DNA of 64,000 nucleotides, from positions 186,001 to 250,000 of the forward strand of contig NZ_JAHXZM010000002.1 of the NCBI RefSeq assembly GCF_019429535.1. The letters run 5' to 3'. The notes beneath the pieces were generated by a model. It saw nothing but the letters and a program-made list of their open reading frames with translations, had not been told where the DNA came from and ran no database searches. Positions within the stretch are counted from its first letter, which is position 1. Each line of letters begins with the position of its first letter. Below are positions 62,227 to 64,000 of the stretch, piece by piece. Made by a program: the position numbers and the translations under genes. The stretch comes from Sphingomonas citricola (GTDB lineage Bacteria; Pseudomonadota; Alphaproteobacteria; Sphingomonadales; Sphingomonadaceae).

Positions 62227-62622
62227 ATGTACCGCGTGATCTATGTCAGTCGTTCCGCCATCGCAGGTCAGCGCGAGGTACTCCGCGACATCGTCCGGCA
62301 CGCCGCCGAGCGTAACCGGGCGGCGGGAGTCACCGGCATGTTATGGTCGGACGGTGAGCATTTCGTGCAGGCGCTCGAGGGAAGCGAGCCGGCGGTCACC
62401 GCGACGATGCAGCGCATTATCGCCGATCCGCGTCACACCGCGATCGAGATCGCCGAGAGGCGCGCGATCCAGTCTCCCCGTTTCGGTGCATGGTCGATGA
62501 TCGAGGCGGGCGAGAGCATGCTCGGCGACGAATGCGGCGCGTTCCTTATCGGTTTGGCAGGGATGGCGGGCACGTCGGCGAACACTCACGTCCGCGAGGT
62601 CATCCTGCGGTCGCTCGGCTGA
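62227..62622 (+). CDS. BLUF-domain blue-light photoreceptor (stand-alone)
   Basis: 131 residues, all of it a BLUF domain plus a short helical cap. The flavin-binding and switching residues are present: Y6 in RVIYVSRS, N30 in AERNRAAGVTGML, Q48 in FVQALEG and W89 with M91 in FGAWSMIE. ADPRH near residue 67 is also typical. Such short BLUF proteins sense blue light through FAD and signal by protein-protein contact, since no output domain is fused. The partner is unknown; no GGDEF, EAL or regulator gene lies next to it. It is divergent from the S9 peptidase and precedes the cold-shock gene. Confidence 0.9.
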   Translation: MYRVIYVSRSAIAGQREVLRDIVRHAAERNRAAGVTGMLWSDGEHFVQALEGSEPAVTATMQRIIADPRHTAIEIAERRAIQSPRFGAWSMIEAGESMLGDECGAFLIGLAGMAGTSANTHVREVILRSLG

Positions 62623-62891
62623 TCGTCGCGCGCGGTTGAGGTCGTTCCGTCTTCCGCAGGCACGTGCGCGAGATACATAACTGATCGAAGTCTTCGCCAA
62701 ATTGTCGGCCATGCCGATCCGCCATCGGTCTTATTTTTGCGCACCCCTTACATCCGCGCGAACAATCCCCGATATGGGCATCAGCTAAAGTCGCAAATCG
62801 ACGGTTCTCGGCTTTGCGGCTCGTTCCTTCCTTCCCTGCACGGCGGCCACGGGTCGCGGGCATGTGTTCGGACCCGAATAAAGGAACGAAC

Positions 62892-63101
62892 ATGAGCATC
62901 ACCGGCACCGTCAAATTCTTCAACGCCGACAAGGGCTATGGCTTCATCGCGCCCGAGACGGGCGGCGACGACGCGTTCGTCCACATCAGCGCGGTCGAGC
63001 GTGCGGGCATGGTCACACTGCAACAAAATCAGCGCGTTTCCTACGACCTGGAGGAAGATCGGCGCGGCAAGATGGCTGCGGTGAACATCCAGGCCGTGTG
63101 A
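62892..63101 (+). CDS. cold-shock domain protein (CspA family)
   Basis: 69 residues forming one OB-fold. RNP1 is KGYGFIAPE (about 14-22), RNP2 is AFVHIS (about 28-33), and a closing strand MAAVNIQAV. It binds single-stranded RNA or DNA and acts as an RNA chaperone. AAGGAACGAAC precedes the ATG at 62892. The message probably carries a long leader, since 269 bases without a gene lie upstream. A short GC-rich stem and T-rich stretch near 63112-63141 may end transcription, but the small ORF at 63164 follows closely. Confidence 0.93.
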   Translation: MSITGTVKFFNADKGYGFIAPETGGDDAFVHISAVERAGMVTLQQNQRVSYDLEEDRRGKMAAVNIQAV

Positions 63102-63163
63102 TCGTGCGGGGGCGGCGGCAATCTCGCTGCCTCCCCTCTTTGCTGCCATCAGGAGTGCCACCG

Positions 63164-63352
63164 ATGTCGTACGACGCAAACTTCTGCCGAAACCAGGCCG
63201 CGACCCAGCGGAGCGATGCCGCGACGGCGACGTTGCAGAACGTCCGCGAACGCTGCGAGCGCGCGGCCGCGTCATGGGACGCGATGGCGATCCGCGCGGA
63301 GCGGGTCGACACCGGACGCCGCACCGCCGCGTCGCGTCAGCCGGCGGATTGA
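63164..63352 (+). CDS. small hypothetical protein (62 aa)
   Basis: 62 residues starting MSYDANFCRNQAATQRSDAA. It is helical and charged, with heptad-like spacing of Ala, Arg and Glu (NVRERCERAAASWDAMAIRAERVDTG, partial), so a small coiled-coil or four-helix unit is possible. Two cysteines are present. AGGAG lies nine bases before the ATG. No family is recognised, although similar small proteins (MSYDANFCRNQAATQ-like starts) are expected in sphingomonads. It lies between the cold-shock gene and a second unknown gene whose possible TTG start overlaps its stop. Confidence 0.55.
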   Translation: MSYDANFCRNQAATQRSDAATATLQNVRERCERAAASWDAMAIRAERVDTGRRTAASRQPAD

Positions 63353-63420
63353 CCCAGCCTCGATCCGCCGCCCATGCCCGCGCCGCGCTGAACGCGGGCA
63401 CGCGTTTCCTGCGCGCCAGG

Positions 63421-63948
63421 ATGCACACGACCCGCGCTCCGTCATTGCTTCGGCACGATTTCACCGATCTGGTGCAGGCGCGTTATCTGGCTAATTGCCT
63501 CGGCGAACTTGATCGCTTTCTCCACCATCTGCTCGACGCAATCTCCCCGCCCGTCGGGCCGAGGCGCCATAACGCGGCGCTGAAGCTGGCTGCGCTCTTG
63601 GCACACGATCTCGTCACACCGGACGATCAGCGACGGCTGCGCGCGCTGGGACGTTCGCGCGCGTGCCTTCGCCATTGCCGGGGTCTCGTCACCCGCGGCG
63701 ACACGGCGGATGCCAAGTGGCTGACGAGCGGTTGGATCGATCCGCGTACGGCTGCGCTGCGGCGATACCGCGTCGGCACCGTTGCGTGGCCGACCGGCCG
63801 CGATGTCCTCGACGTCTGCGCCTTCTACGATGATCTCGCGATCCGCCTCCTCGCCTCTTCCGCGGATGCCGCTCAGTACCGGTCCGATCGACGGGCGCCC
63901 GCCGAGCTCATGTCCGCTCAGCGCCTGCGCGCGGTGGTTGTCGCCTGA
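63421..63948 (+). CDS. hypothetical protein
   Basis: 175 residues from ATG 63421 (MHTTRAPSLLRHDF); an in-frame TTG at 63349 overlapping the previous stop would add 24 residues. It is rich in Arg, Leu and Ala, with two cysteines and no signal peptide. Helical segments are predicted around ANCLGELDRFLHHLLDAI and LLAHDLVTPDDQRRLRALGRSR, and a C-terminal part contains DPRTAALRRYRVGTVAWPTG and DVCAFYDDLAIRLLA. No catalytic motif or named family is recognised. The frame uses GC-rich third positions like its neighbours, which supports its being real. The opposite-strand frame over the same region was rejected. Confidence 0.45.
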   Translation: MHTTRAPSLLRHDFTDLVQARYLANCLGELDRFLHHLLDAISPPVGPRRHNAALKLAALLAHDLVTPDDQRRLRALGRSRACLRHCRGLVTRGDTADAKWLTSGWIDPRTAALRRYRVGTVAWPTGRDVLDVCAFYDDLAIRLLASSADAAQYRSDRRAPAELMSAQRLRAVVVA

Positions 63949-64000
63949 GCGCACGCCACGTCGCCGATCGGTCGCGCGCAACGGCGGGCGAGATCGCCGC

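Overview
The window is a GC-rich chromosomal segment from an alphaproteobacterium, most likely a sphingomonad (Sphingomonas or a close relative). The evidence is the family mix and gene order: a serC-serA-hisZ-purA run, a DUF6456 protein, a membrane-anchored CycM-type cytochrome c, a single Rsh-type (p)ppGpp enzyme, PHA synthase with a phasin, ClpS, many Ser-Asp-His S9 peptidases and a FecI/FecR/TonB-receptor set. The assignment is inference; no rRNA or marker phylogeny was available. No rRNA, tRNA, CRISPR array, prophage or transposase was seen.

Layout. 1-2992 (+): the end of an HlyD-type adaptor and two ABC-2 permeases. 3011-11621 (-): an uninterrupted minus-strand run, in transcription order FecI-type sigma factor, FecR, STN-containing TonB receptor, thermostable-hemolysin-family protein, a fusion of an acyl-AMP ligase with a heme-oxygenase-like di-iron domain, SDR, TPR protein, methyltransferase. 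This looks like an uncharacterised small-molecule pathway and is the main biosynthetic novelty. 11700-14178 (-): a tiny membrane protein, PAP2 phosphatase, a DapF variant and DUF6456. 14333-16408 (+): S9 peptidase. 16425-19764 (-): LigD and Ku (NHEJ). 19887-22275 (+): pdxH, CDF transporter, PhzF. Then pheA (-), cytochrome c and a secreted protein (+), LOG-family protein and extensin-like lipoprotein (-).

26620-33309 (+) is serC-serA-hisZ-purA, interrupted three times. A nested palindromic element lies between serC and serA. A DUF559 nuclease flanked by almost perfect inverted repeats lies between serA and hisZ. A lower-GC HEAT-like gene, in opposite orientation, lies between hisZ and purA. 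The IR-flanked nuclease is the strongest candidate for a minimal, undescribed mobile or repeat-associated system.

33377-48732 (-) carries a Ser/Thr-rich secreted protein, aroC-GNAT, fabI-YihY, a DnaJ-type protein, the transglutaminase plus ATP-grasp/alpha-E pair, a GT2 glycosyltransferase, M48 and DUF885 peptidases, and rsh. 48863-63948 is mixed: HxlR regulator, thioesterase, TSUP permease, aminotransferase, phaC, phasin with a PhaR-like operator, clpS, dienelactone hydrolase, GST, DUF1289, AI-2E permease, DEAD-box helicase, a second S9 peptidase, a BLUF photoreceptor, a cold-shock protein and two unknown ORFs.

Several gene pairs overlap by four bases (ATGA), which implies translational coupling. 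No gene-free stretch exceeds 300 bases; the longest gaps are about 270 bases (31733-32019 and 62623-62891).
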